Below, piece by piece: positions 15,143 through 15,824 of a stretch of 15,824 bases of DNA. Origin of the DNA: Pelotomaculum sp. UBA5255 (GTDB lineage Bacteria; Bacillota; Desulfotomaculia; Desulfotomaculales; Pelotomaculaceae); assembly GCA_002408725.1 (NCBI GenBank), contig DHTR01000080.1:1-15824 (forward strand), given 5' to 3'. The notes under the pieces are model-generated. The model worked only from the letters and a program-made list of their open reading frames with translations. It was not told where the DNA came from and searched no databases. A program made the position numbers and the translations under genes. Positions within the stretch are counted from its first letter, which is position 1. The number at the start of each line of letters is the position of its first letter.

Positions 15143-15172
15143 ATTCTAACTATCTTCCTTCTTCTTTGTCAA
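15143..15172 (-). promoter_or_regulatory. Sigma-A-type promoter for nadA-nadB
   Basis: TTGACA (15167-15172), an 18-bp spacer, then TAGAAT (15143-15148). It lies 29 bp after the panD stop and gives a leader of about 150 nt before nadA ATG 14986. The sequence match is strong; use in the cell is inferred. Confidence 0.62.
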
Positions 15173-15200
15173 GGATTAGTTCTTTCAGAACGAGTTTCGT

Positions 15201-15584
15201 TTAGCCCTGGTCCCCGTGTACTTCGCCCCGCCTCAACTCACTGATTTTGTTTGAGCCGTCGACCATCACGATGGTGGGACTGAAGGTGCGAGCCTCGCGG
15301 CTGTCCAGCAGGGCGTAGGCGATGATGATCACGGTGTCCCCTGGCTGGACCAGGCGGGCTGCCGCGCCGTTTAGACAGATCATTCCGGAGTCCCGTTCAC
15401 CCTTGATTACATAGGTTTCAAAACGGCTGCCGTTGTTGTTGTTGACCACCTGGATCTTCTCGTTGGGAAGGATCCCCGCAGCCTCCAACAGCGCCTCGTC
15501 AATTGTGATGCTTCCCATGTAATTGAGGTTGGCCTCGGTTACAGTGGCGCGGTGGATTTTTGATTTGAACATGGTCAAAAACAA
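15201..15584 (-). CDS. panD: Aspartate 1-decarboxylase proenzyme
   Basis: 127 residues, the usual length. It makes beta-alanine from aspartate for pantothenate. The proenzyme cleaves itself at Gly24-Ser25 (NYMGS|ITID), leaving a pyruvoyl group on Ser25. Key residues fall exactly on the standard numbering: K9, H11, R54, T57, Y58, N72. That agreement supports the TTG start at 15584, which also stands 8 nt from GGAGG; the ATG at 15572 would shift everything by four residues. The site GGAGGG lies inside the last codons of panC, and only 3 nt separate the genes, so translation is probably coupled. nadA follows after a promoter. PanD and NadB both consume aspartate. Confidence 0.97.
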   Translation of the reverse strand: MFLTMFKSKIHRATVTEANLNYMGSITIDEALLEAAGILPNEKIQVVNNNNGSRFETYVIKGERDSGMICLNGAAARLVQPGDTVIIIAYALLDSREARTFSPTIVMVDGSNKISELRRGEVHGDQG

Positions 15585-15587
15585 CTT

Positions 15588-15824
15588 CTATCCCTCCAAA
15601 ATAACATTGTCGATCAGACGCGTCCGGCCGAAGCTAACGGCCAGAGCCAGAAGCGCCGGCCCCTGGAACCGCTCTAAGGGCTCCAGGCCGGGGTAGCTGT
15701 AAATTTCTACGTAATCTATCCGGGCCAGGGGCTCGGCGCGAATCATGTCCTCAACCAGACGGCGTATTTTAGGCGCGTCCCTCTCCCCCGCCCGGACGGC
15801 CTCCGCCGCCTTGTCCAGGCTCCT
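15588..15824 (-). CDS. panC: Pantothenate synthetase, C-terminal part (5' end outside window)
   Basis: 78 C-terminal codons plus TAG; the N-terminal part lies to the right of the window. The enzyme joins pantoate and beta-alanine using ATP. The visible part fits the PanC C-terminal domain: ARIDYVEIYSYPGLEPLE, then ALLALAVSFGRTRLIDNVIL. The preceding helix (SLDKAAEAVRAGERDAPKIR) is also typical. It overlaps the panD ribosome binding site, giving the order panC-panD. Confidence 0.94.
   Translation of the reverse strand, partial: RSLDKAAEAVRAGERDAPKIRRLVEDMIRAEPLARIDYVEIYSYPGLEPLERFQGPALLALAVSFGRTRLIDNVILEG

Noticed and set aside
1..15824. CRISPR array, tRNA or rRNA genes, complete insertion sequence
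   Set aside because: No regularly spaced short repeats, no T-arm motif (GGTTCGAATCC) in the gaps I scanned, and no transposase-like frame on either strand. The only tandem repeats are coding.

Overview
The window looks like a chromosomal segment of an anaerobic, spore-former-type Firmicute. The Desulfotomaculum/Pelotomaculum group is my best guess, from gene content and style only. The pointers are S-layer-homology (SLH) proteins, cohesin and dockerin modules, strong GGAGG-type ribosome binding sites, frequent TTG and GTG starts, and a pan/nad cofactor cluster. Every gene I can support is on the minus strand, so transcription runs from the right edge to the left edge.

Right part (about 11.1-15.8 kb): conserved metabolism. 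Reading along the minus strand: the 3' end of panC, panD (nearly abutting), a probable promoter with a 15-bp stem-loop leader, then nadA and nadB 15 nt apart. A REP-like palindrome follows nadB, and then comes a THUMP-domain RNA methyltransferase of the YpsC/RlmL type. panC and panD serve pantothenate synthesis; nadA and nadB make quinolinate for NAD. nadC is not in the window.

Middle (10375-11097): a gene-free stretch of about 720 bp. It holds an orphan coding-like fragment with no start codon, then a good sigma-A-type promoter (TTGACA, 18 bp, AATAAT). If that promoter is used, the next gene has a roughly 400-nt untranslated leader containing a 9-bp hairpin, an 11-bp inverted repeat and a cluster of GTTAAC motifs.

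Left part (1-10374): a cell-surface block of seven consecutive secreted proteins. In transcription order these are a 954-residue Cys-rich surface protein; two SLH-anchored paralogues; a dockerin protein; a cohesin+dockerin protein; a cohesin+Fn3-like-repeat protein; and a protein with near-identical Ig-like (SbsA/Big_5-type) repeats that runs off the left edge. The two SLH proteins and the dockerin protein share an N-terminal beta-type module that I cannot name. No glycoside hydrolase or other enzyme is present, so the cohesin/dockerin pairs look like parts of a non-cellulosomal surface assembly. That interpretation is inference and is the most interesting aspect of the window.
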